Assembly (NCBI RefSeq): GCF_047302425.1
Contig: NZ_CP154855.1
Location: forward strand, 1,426,001 to 1,490,000
Reading direction: 5' to 3'
DNA from: Oceanitalea sp047302425
Lineage (GTDB): Bacteria > Actinomycetota > Actinomycetes > Actinomycetales > Actinomycetaceae
Length of the DNA: 64,000 nucleotides
Part shown: piece by piece, positions 51,541 to 59,693 of the stretch
How positions within the stretch are numbered: the stretch's first letter is position 1
How the letters are laid out: each line of letters opens with the position of its first letter
Program-made: the position numbers and the translations under genes
Notes under the pieces: model-generated
The model's database searches: none
The model's input: the letters and a program-made list of their open reading frames with translations, nothing else
What the model was told of the DNA's origin: nothing

Positions 51541-51646
51541 CTGCTCTCTCCCTTCCGCGGCGCACGTCCTGTGCCCGCGACGACGATGACGAACGCTGTC
51601 GAGCATATGGCGGGGCCCCGACAGCCGCCTCCCGCACGCCCTGCGG

Positions 51647-51652
51647 TAAGGT
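51647..51652 (+). promoter_or_regulatory. -10 box of the leuS leader transcript
   Basis: TAAGGT stands exactly 7 nt before the ATG of the leader peptide at 51660, the geometry of a leaderless transcript. Confidence 0.55.
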
Positions 51653-51659
51653 GAGCCAC

Positions 51660-51695
51660 ATGTCGCGACGGGTCCTCCTTACGCAGCCGCGCTGA
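51660..51695 (+). CDS. leuS leader peptide
   Basis: The 11-residue peptide MSRRVLLTQPR has two adjacent Leu codons (CTC CTT). Its start coincides with the predicted transcription start. The last codons (CCGCGCTG, 51687-51694) can pair with CAGCGCGG at 51723-51730, and the CCTCC within the Leu codons repeats the 5' arm of the following terminator. These features fit transcription attenuation by Leu-tRNA supply. Confidence 0.55.
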   Translation: MSRRVLLTQPR

Positions 51696-51733
51696 CCACA
51701 GCGGGCGCCATCGGCGCCGCATCAGCGCGGCCC

Positions 51734-51756
51734 ACCTCCCTGCGGGGAGGTTTTCT
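51734..51756 (+). terminator. Attenuator-like terminator upstream of leuS
   Basis: ACCTCCC-TGCG-GGGAGGT is a perfect 7-bp stem with a 4-nt loop followed by TTTCT, 37 bp before the leuS ATG. A terminator in this place is expected only if transcription is attenuated. Confidence 0.7.
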
Positions 51757-51792
51757 CATGCCAGGAGCGACCACCCCCACCGTGAGGATCAC

Positions 51793-54702
51793 ATGAGCAC
51801 CGAGACCCCCGTCCCCGCGGAGCCCCGTTTCCGCTACACCGCCCGGCTGGCCGCCGAGATCGAGCAGGCCTGGCAGGACCGCTGGGAGGAGCTGGGCACC
51901 TTCCACGCGCCCAACCCCGCCGGCGGGCTCGCGGGGGACGCGGGCGACTCGCCCTTCTACGTGCTCGACATGTTCCCCTACCCCTCGGGCAAGGGGCTGC
52001 ACGTGGGCCACCCGCTGGGCTACATCGCTACCGACGTCGTGGGCCGCTACCAGCGGATGAAGGGCAGGAACGTCCTCCACGCCCTGGCCTACGACGCCTT
52101 CGGCCTGCCCGCCGAGCAGTACGCCGTGCAGACCGGCCAGCACCCCCGGATCACCACCGAGGAGAACATCGCCAACATGCGCCGCCAGCTGCGGCGCCTG
52201 GGCCTGGGCCACGACGACCGTCGCTCCTTCGCGACGACGGACCGCGAGTACGTCCGCTGGACCCAGTGGATCTTCCTGCAGATGTACAACGCCTGGTACG
52301 ACGAGGACGCCGAGCGTCCCGGCGGCGGCCGCGGCGCCGCGCGCCCGATCAGCGAGCTGGAGGCCGCCTTCGCCGACGGCACCCGGCCCACGCCGTCGGG
52401 CACGGCCTGGGCGGACATGGACGACGACGCACGCGCCGCCGCCCTCGACGCGCACCGCCTCGCCTACGTCTCCGACGCGCCGGTCAACTGGTGCCCCGGG
52501 CTGGGCACGGTGCTGGCCAACGAGGAGGTGACCGCGGACGGGCGTTCCGAGCGCGGCAACTTCCCGGTGTTCAAGCGGAACCTGCGCCAGTGGATGATGC
52601 GGATCACCGCCTACGCCGACCGCCTGGTCGACGACCTCGACCACATCGACTGGCCGGACAAGGTCAAGGCGATGCAGCGCAACTGGATCGGGCGCTCCGA
52701 GGGCGCGATCGTGCGCTTCGCGCTGCCCTCCCGGGTGAGCGCGGGGGAGGCTCCCGGCGGCGCTGCCGACCTGGCGCTGGAGGTCTTCACCACCCGCCCG
52801 GACACGCTCTTCGGGGCGACCTTCATGGTCGTGGCACCCGAGCACCCGCTCATCGACGACGCCGTGCCGGCCACCTGGCCCGAGGGCACCCAGGAGTCGT
52901 GGACCGGTGGGCACGCGAGCCCCGCCGAGGCCGTCGCGGCCTACCGCGGGCAGGCGGCGGCCAAGACCGAGGCGGAGCGGCAGGAGGAGGGACGCGCCAA
53001 GACCGGCGTGTTCACCGGCGCCTTCGCGACCAACCCGGTCAACGGGGCCCAGCTGCCCGTCTTCGCCGCCGACTACGTCCTCATGGGCTACGGCACCGGC
53101 GCGATCATGGCGGTGCCCGGCGGCGACCAGCGCGACTACGAGTTCGCCCAGGCCTACGGGCTGGACGTCGTCCACACCGTGCAGCCGCCCGCCGAGCACA
53201 CCGAGGGCGCGTGGACGGGCGACGGCGAGATCATCAACTCCGCCAACGAGGAGATCTCCCTCAACGGGCTGGGCGTGGCCGAGGCCAAGGCCGCGATCAC
53301 CGAGTGGCTGGCGGCCCGCGGGCTGGGGGAGGCGCGCACCACCTACCGGCTGCGCGACTGGCTGTTCTCCCGCCAGCGCTACTGGGGCGAGCCCTTCCCC
53401 GTCGTCTACGACGAGGAGGGCCGCGTCCACACGCTGCCCGAGTCGATGCTGCCGGTCGAGCTGCCCGAGGTCCCGGACTTCTCCCCGCGGACCTTCGACC
53501 CCGACGACGCGACCTCCTCCCCGGAGCCCCCGCTTGGACGAGCCGAGGAGTGGGTGACGGTCGAGCTCGACCTGGGCGACGGCGTCAAGACCTACCGCCG
53601 CGACACGAACACGATGCCCAACTGGGCCGGTTCCTGCTGGTACGAGCTGCGCTACCTCGACCCCGACAACACCGAGCGGCTGGTCGACCCGGCCAACGAG
53701 CAGTACTGGATGGGCCCGACGGCGGACAAGCCCTGTGGCGGCGCCGACCTGTACGTCGGTGGCGTCGAGCACGCCGTGCTCCACCTGCTCTACGCCCGCT
53801 TCTGGCAGAAGGTGCTCTTCGACCTCGGGCACGTCTCGAGCGTGGAGCCCTTCCACAAGCTCTTCAATCAGGGCTACATCCAGGCCTACGCCTTCGCCGA
53901 CGCCCGCGGGCAGTACGTCCCCGCGGACGAGGTCGAGGAGGTCGCGGCCGAGGACGGCTCCGGCGAGGTCACCTACCGCTGGCAGGGCCAGGAGGTCTTC
54001 CGCGAGTACGGGAAGATGGGCAAGTCCCTCAAGAACATCGTCACGCCCGACGACATGTACGAGGCCTACGGCGCCGACACCTTCCGGGTGTACGAGATGT
54101 CGATGGGGCCGCTGGACCTGTCCCGCCCGTGGGAGACGCGCGCCGTCGTCGGCTCCCAGCGCTTCCTGCAGCGGCTGTGGCGCAACGTCGTCGACGAGGA
54201 GACCGGCGAGCTGCTCGTCACCGACGAGCCGGCCGACGAGGAGACCCGCCGCCTGGTCGCGAGGACGATCACCGACGTCGAGACCGAGATGTCGGCGATG
54301 CGGGTCAACACCGCGATCGCGCGCCTCATCGTGCTCAACAACCACCTCACCGGGCTGGCGGCCACGCCGCGCGAGGCCATCGAGCCGCTGCTGCTCATGC
54401 TGGCGCCCGTGGCCCCGCACATCGCGGAGGAGCTGTGGCGGCGCCTGGGGCACGAGACCTCGCTGGCCCACGAGCCCTTCCCGGTGGCCGACCCGGCGCT
54501 GCTCGTCGCCGACACGGTGACCTGCATCGTCCAGGTGGCCGGCAAGCTGCGCGACAAGCTCCAGGTGCCGGTCTCCATCGAGGCGGACGAGCTGGAGCGG
54601 CTGGCGCTGGAGACGCCGGGCGTCAAGCGCGCGCTGGGTGACCGCGGGATCCGCAAGGTCATCGTGCGGGCGCCCAAGCTCGTCAACATCGTGCCGGCGT
54701 AG
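51793..54702 (+). CDS. leuS: Leucyl-tRNA synthetase
   Basis: The 969-aa class I synthetase has the HIGH-type motif HVGH (residues 70-73), the CP1 editing domain, and the KMSKS-type loop KMGKS (from residue 741), then the anticodon-binding and C-terminal domains. It charges tRNA-Leu. The length is usual for actinobacteria. It is preceded by the leader peptide and terminator at 51660-51756, so expression is probably tied to leucyl-tRNA level, and followed by a strong hairpin. Confidence 0.97.
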   Translation: MSTETPVPAEPRFRYTARLAAEIEQAWQDRWEELGTFHAPNPAGGLAGDAGDSPFYVLDMFPYPSGKGLHVGHPLGYIATDVVGRYQRMKGRNVLHALAYDAFGLPAEQYAVQTGQHPRITTEENIANMRRQLRRLGLGHDDRRSFATTDREYVRWTQWIFLQMYNAWYDEDAERPGGGRGAARPISELEAAFADGTRPTPSGTAWADMDDDARAAALDAHRLAYVSDAPVNWCPGLGTVLANEEVTADGRSERGNFPVFKRNLRQWMMRITAYADRLVDDLDHIDWPDKVKAMQRNWIGRSEGAIVRFALPSRVSAGEAPGGAADLALEVFTTRPDTLFGATFMVVAPEHPLIDDAVPATWPEGTQESWTGGHASPAEAVAAYRGQAAAKTEAERQEEGRAKTGVFTGAFATNPVNGAQLPVFAADYVLMGYGTGAIMAVPGGDQRDYEFAQAYGLDVVHTVQPPAEHTEGAWTGDGEIINSANEEISLNGLGVAEAKAAITEWLAARGLGEARTTYRLRDWLFSRQRYWGEPFPVVYDEEGRVHTLPESMLPVELPEVPDFSPRTFDPDDATSSPEPPLGRAEEWVTVELDLGDGVKTYRRDTNTMPNWAGSCWYELRYLDPDNTERLVDPANEQYWMGPTADKPCGGADLYVGGVEHAVLHLLYARFWQKVLFDLGHVSSVEPFHKLFNQGYIQAYAFADARGQYVPADEVEEVAAEDGSGEVTYRWQGQEVFREYGKMGKSLKNIVTPDDMYEAYGADTFRVYEMSMGPLDLSRPWETRAVVGSQRFLQRLWRNVVDEETGELLVTDEPADEETRRLVARTITDVETEMSAMRVNTAIARLIVLNNHLTGLAATPREAIEPLLLMLAPVAPHIAEELWRRLGHETSLAHEPFPVADPALLVADTVTCIVQVAGKLRDKLQVPVSIEADELERLALETPGVKRALGDRGIRKVIVRAPKLVNIVPA

Positions 54703-54718
54703 CCCGCCTCTTCACGTG

Positions 54719-54756
54719 CCGAGGGCCGGACTCCCCACGGGGAGTCCGGCCCTCGG
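54719..54756. terminator. Perfect 18-bp hairpin after leuS
   Basis: CCGAGGGCCGGACTCCCC (54719-54736) pairs fully with GGGGAGTCCGGCCCTCGG (54739-54756). It separates convergent leuS and the flavin reductase gene and ends 2 bases before the latter's stop. Confidence 0.88.
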
Positions 54757-54758
54757 TG

Positions 54759-55274
54759 TCAGCCCTCCAGGCGGGGGAAGGCGCGGTCGAGGTAGACGAG
54801 CGGCTCGGCCTCGTCCTCGCGGTGGGCGAGGACCGCGCGCAGCGCGATGAGGAGGCTGTCGCCGACCGGCACGCGCTGCTCGACGACGCCCCTGATCCAG
54901 GCGGTGGTGCCGGGCAGGACGGGCTCGCCGGTGGGCAGTGAGCAGTAGTCGAGGCCGGCGAAGCGGTCGCTGCCCCGGGCGGCGAAGCGGCGGGCGAGGT
55001 CCTGCTGGTCCTGGCTCAGGAAGTTGACGACGACGCTCGGGGCGCTGTCGAGGATGCGGCGCGAGGTGGAGCCGGCGGCCACGGAGAAGGCGAGCATGGC
55101 GGGGTTCGCGGCGACGGAGATGACCGAGGTGGCGGTGAAGCCCGCCGGCCCGTCCGGCGTGGCGCAAGTGACGACGGCGACGCCGGCCGGGTGGCGGCGG
55201 AAGACGGCCTTGAAGTCCTCGCTGCTCACCGACTCGGGGAGAGCGGTGGGGGTGGCGGGCTGCTCGGCGGTCAT
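54759..55274 (-). CDS. Flavin reductase family protein (FMN-binding split barrel)
   Basis: The 171-aa protein shows the flavin reductase motifs FRRHPAGVAVVT, GFTATSVISVAANPAMLAFSV, SRRILDSAPSVVVNFLS and the C-terminal ALRAVLAHREDEAEPLVYLDRAF. It reduces FMN/FAD with NAD(P)H for a partner monooxygenase. A luciferase-like monooxygenase is encoded 2.5 kb away at 57802 and could be such a partner. ATG 55274 is the family start. The following 130 bp up to the HNH gene hold nothing I recognise. Confidence 0.9.
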   Translation of the reverse strand: MTAEQPATPTALPESVSSEDFKAVFRRHPAGVAVVTCATPDGPAGFTATSVISVAANPAMLAFSVAAGSTSRRILDSAPSVVVNFLSQDQQDLARRFAARGSDRFAGLDYCSLPTGEPVLPGTTAWIRGVVEQRVPVGDSLLIALRAVLAHREDEAEPLVYLDRAFPRLEG

Positions 55275-55406
55275 CGACGGTCCTTCGCGGTGGGGTCCGG
55301 GTCTGGACCCATTGTCCGTCAGGCCGCGCCGCGAGGGGATGTGAGGTGCGCGTCCGTGGCCGAGACCGGCCGGACCGGCCCGCGCGTCCGGGATCCCGGC
55401 GAGGGC

Positions 55407-57278
55407 TCAAAAGGGCGGCTCGGTGTCCTCCGTCCCGGTCCGCACCCAGGTGACGCGGCCGTGGTGGTCCCGCTGGTACACGTGCCCGCTCGGGGTGGTC
55501 CACCGGAAGGTGCCCCCGCCGAGGTGCTCGAGGCGGAACTGACCGAGGGTCTTGACGGTGTGGTCCGGGCGGCACCCCGCGCCGAGGTTGCCGGCGCTCG
55601 TGGGGCCCTCGGGGAAGGGGACGACGTGGTCGAGGTCGCAGCTGTGGGCCGGGGTGGAGCAGCCGGGGACGACGCAGGTGCGGTCGCGGGCCCTGACGAA
55701 CTCGGCAAGCGCGGCGGGCGGTCGGTAGCGGGTGCGGCCGACGTCGAGGACCTCGCCGCTCAGCGGGTCGGTGACGATCCGCTGCCAGGTTCCTGCGCTC
55801 ATCGCCAGCGCACGGGCGACGTCCGGGGTGATGGGGCCGTAGCCCTCGAGCTCGGCGACCTCGGCCAGCGGGAGCGGGGGGTCGTCGGCAGGGCTGTCCC
55901 CTGGAGGGTCGTGGGCAGAGCTCGCCCCTGAGGCCTCGTCGGTGTCTTCGACGAGGTGCTCCCAGCACTCGCCGACGGCGGGGAAGGCTCCCTGCGTCTC
56001 CGGCGGGAGGACGAGGACCGACAGCGGCACGTCCACCCGGATGACGGCACGCCTGCCGCCGATGGTGCCGACCGGCATGTAGAACATCCGGAGGTAGTCG
56101 CTGACGGGCTGCAGGTCGGGTGTGCCGGTGGCGGCCGACGGGGTGTCGGGCACGGCGGCGTCGGTGCCGTCGTCCGTCTGAACGGCCCCGTCGTCGCCGT
56201 CGCCGCGCAGGGCGGCCACGCCGGCGCCGCCGACCTGCCCGTCCCCACCCGCCTCCGTGGCCGGCGCGGCACTCGGCTGCTGCGGCAGGCCGATGTAGCC
56301 CAGCTCCAACGCGGTGTGGCCCATGAGACCGAAGGCGTCGGCGCGGAGCTGGTCGATCGTGCGGCTGTCGCCGGCCGCCTTGGCACTGCGGGCCGCGGCC
56401 TCGAGGGCGAGGTCGAAGCCCGCTGCGTCCGTGGCGGGCAGGAACGCGTGGATCGAGGCCATGCCGTCGGGCAGCGGGCGCGGGTGGTCCACCCGCCGCT
56501 GCTCGCGTGCCCGGCGGTGCCGCTGGACCGCCCGGCTCGGGTCGATCGCGATGATCGCCTTCTCCACCGCCCGGGTGAGCTGCGCCGGAGACTGGTGCGG
56601 AGCGTCGGGCAGGACCACCCGCTGGACCTCCCACGCGACGTCCGCCGGCTGATCCGCGAGGCGACGCGTGAGCACCGCGGCCTTGACGGGGTCGATGAGG
56701 CCGGTGCGCAGCGCCGCGGCCGTCTGGTCGAGCTTGTCCCGGTAGAGGAAGGCGTCCCCCACCATGCGCCGCGCCGCGAAGCGGGTGATCCCCAGCCGCG
56801 GGGCGAGCTCGGCGGCCGCGCTGTCCGTGGCGATCTTGCCGCCCGGCAGGGGGTGGTGCGGGTTGACGCCCGGCCGGCCGGCCAGGGCTCCGCTGAGCTC
56901 GGTGGCTCGGGCCGTGGCCCAGGACGCCAGCCGCTGGTAGCCGGCGACCATCTCGACCAGGTCGTACAGGCCGACACCGCGTGGGGTCAGCGCCTCGAGT
57001 GCTGCAGCGAGACCCGGCCCCGGTGCCAGGGAGGTGAGCAGCCGGCCCAGCTCTGCGCCGTCGTCGTCCATCGTGGCGCGGTACCCGAGCGGGTCGGGAG
57101 GAAGAGGAGGGAGCTCGTCGGGGCCGTCGTCCTCGACGGGGATCTCCGTGGCCCAGCGCTCGTCCGGTCCGGCGCCCGGCGGGAGCGGGTCCGGCGGGAG
57201 GGGAGGCAGCTCGGCCGGGCCGTCGTCGAGCACGAGCCAGGGCGGGGGACCGGGCTGCTCAGCCTGTGTCGCTGCCAT
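55407..57278 (-). CDS. DUF222 domain-containing HNH endonuclease
   Basis: The 623-aa protein has a DUF222 region (ELVEMVAGYQRLASWATARATEL ... about residues 95-400), a variable acidic/Ala-rich linker, and a C-terminal HNH domain CVVPGC...CDLDHVVPFPEGPTSAGNLGAGCRPDHTVKT. The N-terminus repeats ELPPLPPDPL twice. These multicopy actinobacterial proteins (13E12-like) are predicted nucleases of unknown purpose. ATG 57278 has AGGTGA before it; the open frame to 57362 lacks family sequence. No intron, intein or terminal repeat is visible, so it is not clearly mobile. Confidence 0.88.
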   Translation of the reverse strand: MAATQAEQPGPPPWLVLDDGPAELPPLPPDPLPPGAGPDERWATEIPVEDDGPDELPPLPPDPLGYRATMDDDGAELGRLLTSLAPGPGLAAALEALTPRGVGLYDLVEMVAGYQRLASWATARATELSGALAGRPGVNPHHPLPGGKIATDSAAAELAPRLGITRFAARRMVGDAFLYRDKLDQTAAALRTGLIDPVKAAVLTRRLADQPADVAWEVQRVVLPDAPHQSPAQLTRAVEKAIIAIDPSRAVQRHRRAREQRRVDHPRPLPDGMASIHAFLPATDAAGFDLALEAAARSAKAAGDSRTIDQLRADAFGLMGHTALELGYIGLPQQPSAAPATEAGGDGQVGGAGVAALRGDGDDGAVQTDDGTDAAVPDTPSAATGTPDLQPVSDYLRMFYMPVGTIGGRRAVIRVDVPLSVLVLPPETQGAFPAVGECWEHLVEDTDEASGASSAHDPPGDSPADDPPLPLAEVAELEGYGPITPDVARALAMSAGTWQRIVTDPLSGEVLDVGRTRYRPPAALAEFVRARDRTCVVPGCSTPAHSCDLDHVVPFPEGPTSAGNLGAGCRPDHTVKTLGQFRLEHLGGGTFRWTTPSGHVYQRDHHGRVTWVRTGTEDTEPPF

Positions 57279-57387
57279 CTCGCTCACCTCCCTCGGTGCT
57301 CTCGACCTGATGACTCCACCGTATGACCGACCACTGACATTCCCCGTGGTGACGGTTGACACCTGAAGTGAGGCCCGGCTAGCGTCT

Positions 57388-57515
57388 GCCTCAGGTTCAG
57401 AGCACCAGTGCGCACATCGAGTGCGCTAAGCCCCGGCTTGCTGGTCGGCAACCCGCCACGTGCGGCGGGTGCCCCGGGTGATGACCTGGTCCCGTGACCG
57501 TCGGGACAACGGAGC
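57388..57515 (+). promoter_or_regulatory. SAM-IV (SAM-I/IV clan) riboswitch
   Basis: The core GCTTGCTGGTCGGCAACCC with GGGTGCCCCGGGTGATGACC fits actinobacterial SAM-IV aptamers. CAGGT (57392-57396) pairs with ACCTG (57484-57488) as P1, GTGCGC/GCGCAC forms a neighbouring stem, and a pseudoknot-like tail follows. It precedes a Cys leader peptide and a luciferase-like monooxygenase, consistent with shut-off when SAM is plentiful. Exact ends are approximate. Confidence 0.78.
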
Positions 57516-57553
57516 GCACCGCGACGGTGCCAGCACGCGAAGGACGTACCAGG

Positions 57554-57640
57554 ATGACCACGCACCTCAGCCCCCGGCAGATCACCAGCCGTAGCGGCAG
57601 CAGCATGTGCATGTGCGGTCGTCCGCGTATGTCGGCCTGA
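57554..57640 (+). CDS. Cys-containing leader peptide
   Basis: A 28-residue frame starts at ATG 57554 with GAAGGA upstream and ends at TGA 57638-57640. It carries SSMCMCGRPRM, with Cys codons at positions 19 and 21. Such MC/CC-type peptides precede sulfur genes in actinobacteria, where ribosome stalling at Cys codons during shortage controls the downstream gene. It lies between the riboswitch and the gene at 57802. Confidence 0.7.
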   Translation: MTTHLSPRQITSRSGSSMCMCGRPRMSA

Positions 57641-57801
57641 CATACGAGAAGCGACGCCCTCGGCGCGAGCCGCGCTGACGCGTCACCCCTGATCCAGCCC
57701 CCGAGCCGCCGGCGAGTGACACGCCAGGCGCCGGACCCGGCGCATCAGGTCTCACGTCCTTCCCGCGCCCCCACGGCGCTGCGACCTCGATTGGTACTGC
57801 C
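57641..57801 (+). other. Untranslated spacer between Cys leader peptide and monooxygenase gene
   Basis: The 161-bp spacer contains short GC-rich stems such as GCCGGCG...CGCCGG but no T-run, so no classical terminator is evident. Control could act on translation or Rho access. Confidence 0.4.
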
Positions 57802-58773
57802 ATGACTGCTGCGTTCCTGCCCACCCGCACCACTGCCACGACCTCGACGACGGCGACCATCGCCCTGGATTTGTCCGGCCTCGGCGCCCCCGCCCACGAC
57901 CGAGAGGCCGCCGCCGGTCTCCCGGCCGAGCAGGCGAACCTCGTGCGCCTCGCCTCCTACGCCCGCGCCGCCCACAAGGGCGGGGTCTCCTTCGTCACCC
58001 TCGGCGAGAACTTCCGCCTCCGCGCCGACGCCGCACCCCGCGCCAACGCCTGGCTCGACCCGGTCGTGGCCGCCCGCCGCATCAGCCCCAGCGCCGGCGG
58101 CACGGGCCTCGTGCCTACCGTGCAGCTGGGCCGCGCCGACTCGACCGTGGCCGCCGAGCTCGCACAGTTCAACCGCAAGAGCGGCTCGTGGGCCGGTCTG
58201 CAGGTGGCCCGCGGCGGCACCGCCCAGGTGACCGCGCTGCCGCAGCTCGGTGACCTCCTCGAGGACCTCGTCCGCAGCACCGCCGAGCGCTCGAGCCAGC
58301 GGCCCACCGTGGTCCTGCCGCTCGAGCAGGAGTCGGAGCTGCCCGCGGCCGCCGAGCTCGCCGACGTCGTCCGCCTCCGGGAGGCCGACCTGAGCTGGGC
58401 GCGGGAGCTGCGTTTTGCCGTCCGCTCCGCCGCGCGCGCCGCCGGCCGCGGCCCCGTCCGCGTGCTCGTCGACCTCCGCACGATCATCGCCGCCGACTAC
58501 GAGTCCGCCCGCGCCCGCGCCGACCTCCTCACCGACATCGCCGGTGGCGACGAGGGCTGGGCGGGTGCGCTCGAGGCCGTCGGCACGGTGGGCGACGTCG
58601 TCGCGACCATCGAGCGGTGGCTCGAGGCGGGTGCGGCGGACGGTTTCGTCGTCCTGCCCGGCTCCATCCCCGCCGACGTCCAGCGGCTCCTGCGCGGGAT
58701 CATCCCGGCGCTCCAGGCGCGCGGGCTGGTCGGCGTGGCAGGTGGGGCGGAGGCGCAGCCGGTCCCGGCCTGA
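57802..58773 (+). CDS. LLM class (luciferase-like) flavin-dependent oxidoreductase, divergent
   Basis: The 323-aa protein follows the bacterial luciferase-like plan: HKGGVSFVTLGENFRL near the start, DPVVAARRISPSAGGTGLVPTV as the flavin-proximal strand, and a C-terminal ADGFVVLPGSIPADVQRLL with LRGIIPAL before the end. It is more divergent and shorter than SsuD-type enzymes. The upstream SAM riboswitch and Cys leader imply a role in sulfur scavenging, for example desulfonation. ATG 57802 begins with a Thr-rich tail (TTATTSTTAT). The flavin reductase at 54759 is a candidate partner. Confidence 0.75.
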   Translation: MTAAFLPTRTTATTSTTATIALDLSGLGAPAHDREAAAGLPAEQANLVRLASYARAAHKGGVSFVTLGENFRLRADAAPRANAWLDPVVAARRISPSAGGTGLVPTVQLGRADSTVAAELAQFNRKSGSWAGLQVARGGTAQVTALPQLGDLLEDLVRSTAERSSQRPTVVLPLEQESELPAAAELADVVRLREADLSWARELRFAVRSAARAAGRGPVRVLVDLRTIIAADYESARARADLLTDIAGGDEGWAGALEAVGTVGDVVATIERWLEAGAADGFVVLPGSIPADVQRLLRGIIPALQARGLVGVAGGAEAQPVPA

Positions 58774-58799
58774 GCGCGGGCGGATGCGATGATGGGCTG

Positions 58800-59693
58800 A
58801 TGCCCGGCGTCGCGGTCCTCACCGACTCCACGGCCTCCCTGTCCCCGGCGACGGCGGAGCGTCTGGGGATCCGCGTGGTCCCGCTGCGCATCGTGCTCGA
58901 CGGCGTGGACCACCCCGACGACGCCCTGAGCCGCGAGGAGCTCGCCGCTCACCTTCGTGGCGGCGGCACGGCGACGACGTCGCAACCCTCCCGGCAGGCG
59001 CTCACCGACGCGATGGAGGCTGCCGTCGACGACGGTGCCTCCGCCGTCGTGTGCCTGCACCTGTCGGCCGAGCTGTCGGGGACGGTGGCCCTCGCCCGGC
59101 TCGCCGCCGAGGAGGTGACCGAGCGGCGTGGCACGCCGGTGCACGTGGTCGACACGCGCACCGTGGGCGGTGGGACGGGGTTCGCCGCGGTCGCGGCCGC
59201 CGAGCGGGCAGCCGGCGGGGCGGACGTCGAGAGCGTCCTCGCGGCGGCGCGGGAGACTGCCGCCCGCAGCAGCGTCCTCTTCGCGGTGCCGGACCTGCGC
59301 CACCTCGCCCGCGGCGGGCGGATCGGCCCGGCACGCGCCTTCGTCGGCTCTGCGCTGGGCGTGCGTCCGATCCTCGCGCTGCGCGGCGGGTGTCTCGCCG
59401 TCACCGAGACGGCGCCGGGCGCTGCCCGCACGCGGCGCCGGATCGTCGAGCTCGCCGTGCGCGCCGCTGGTGGGCCGGGTGCCGCCACCCCGCGCGGCGA
59501 CGGCGGGCCCGTCCGGGTGGCCGTCCACCACTTCGCCGACGCGGAGGCGGCCGACGCCCTCACCGCCGAGCTCGAGCAGCGGCTGGCGGAGACGGGCGCG
59601 CAGGTCACAAGCCTCGTCCGCAGCGAGGTGACCGCCGTCGTCGGGGCGCACACGGGCCCCGGCGTCGTGGGGGTCTCGCTCGCTCCGGCCTAA
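58800..59693 (+). CDS. DegV family protein (FakB-like fatty acid-binding)
   Basis: The 297-aa protein starts VAVLTDSTASLSPATAERLGIRVVPL with the DegV nucleotide/acyl head-group loop, followed by TSQPSRQALTDAM, HLSAELSGTV, VDTRTVGGGTGF and LRHLARGGRIG. DegV/FakB proteins hold a fatty acid for phosphorylation by FakA; a FakA-like kinase is encoded at 1364. ATG 58800 is the family start. Its stop overlaps that of the convergent peptide transporter ATPase. Confidence 0.9.
   Translation: MPGVAVLTDSTASLSPATAERLGIRVVPLRIVLDGVDHPDDALSREELAAHLRGGGTATTSQPSRQALTDAMEAAVDDGASAVVCLHLSAELSGTVALARLAAEEVTERRGTPVHVVDTRTVGGGTGFAAVAAAERAAGGADVESVLAAARETAARSSVLFAVPDLRHLARGGRIGPARAFVGSALGVRPILALRGGCLAVTETAPGAARTRRRIVELAVRAAGGPGAATPRGDGGPVRVAVHHFADAEAADALTAELEQRLAETGAQVTSLVRSEVTAVVGAHTGPGVVGVSLAPA

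Noticed and set aside
51679..54471. 930-codon minus-strand frame antisense to leuS
   Set aside because: Shadow frame; leuS is certain from its motifs.
55407..57278. DUF222-HNH gene as a homing endonuclease or insertion element
   Set aside because: No intron, intein, terminal inverted repeat or target duplication is visible, and the gene is full length.
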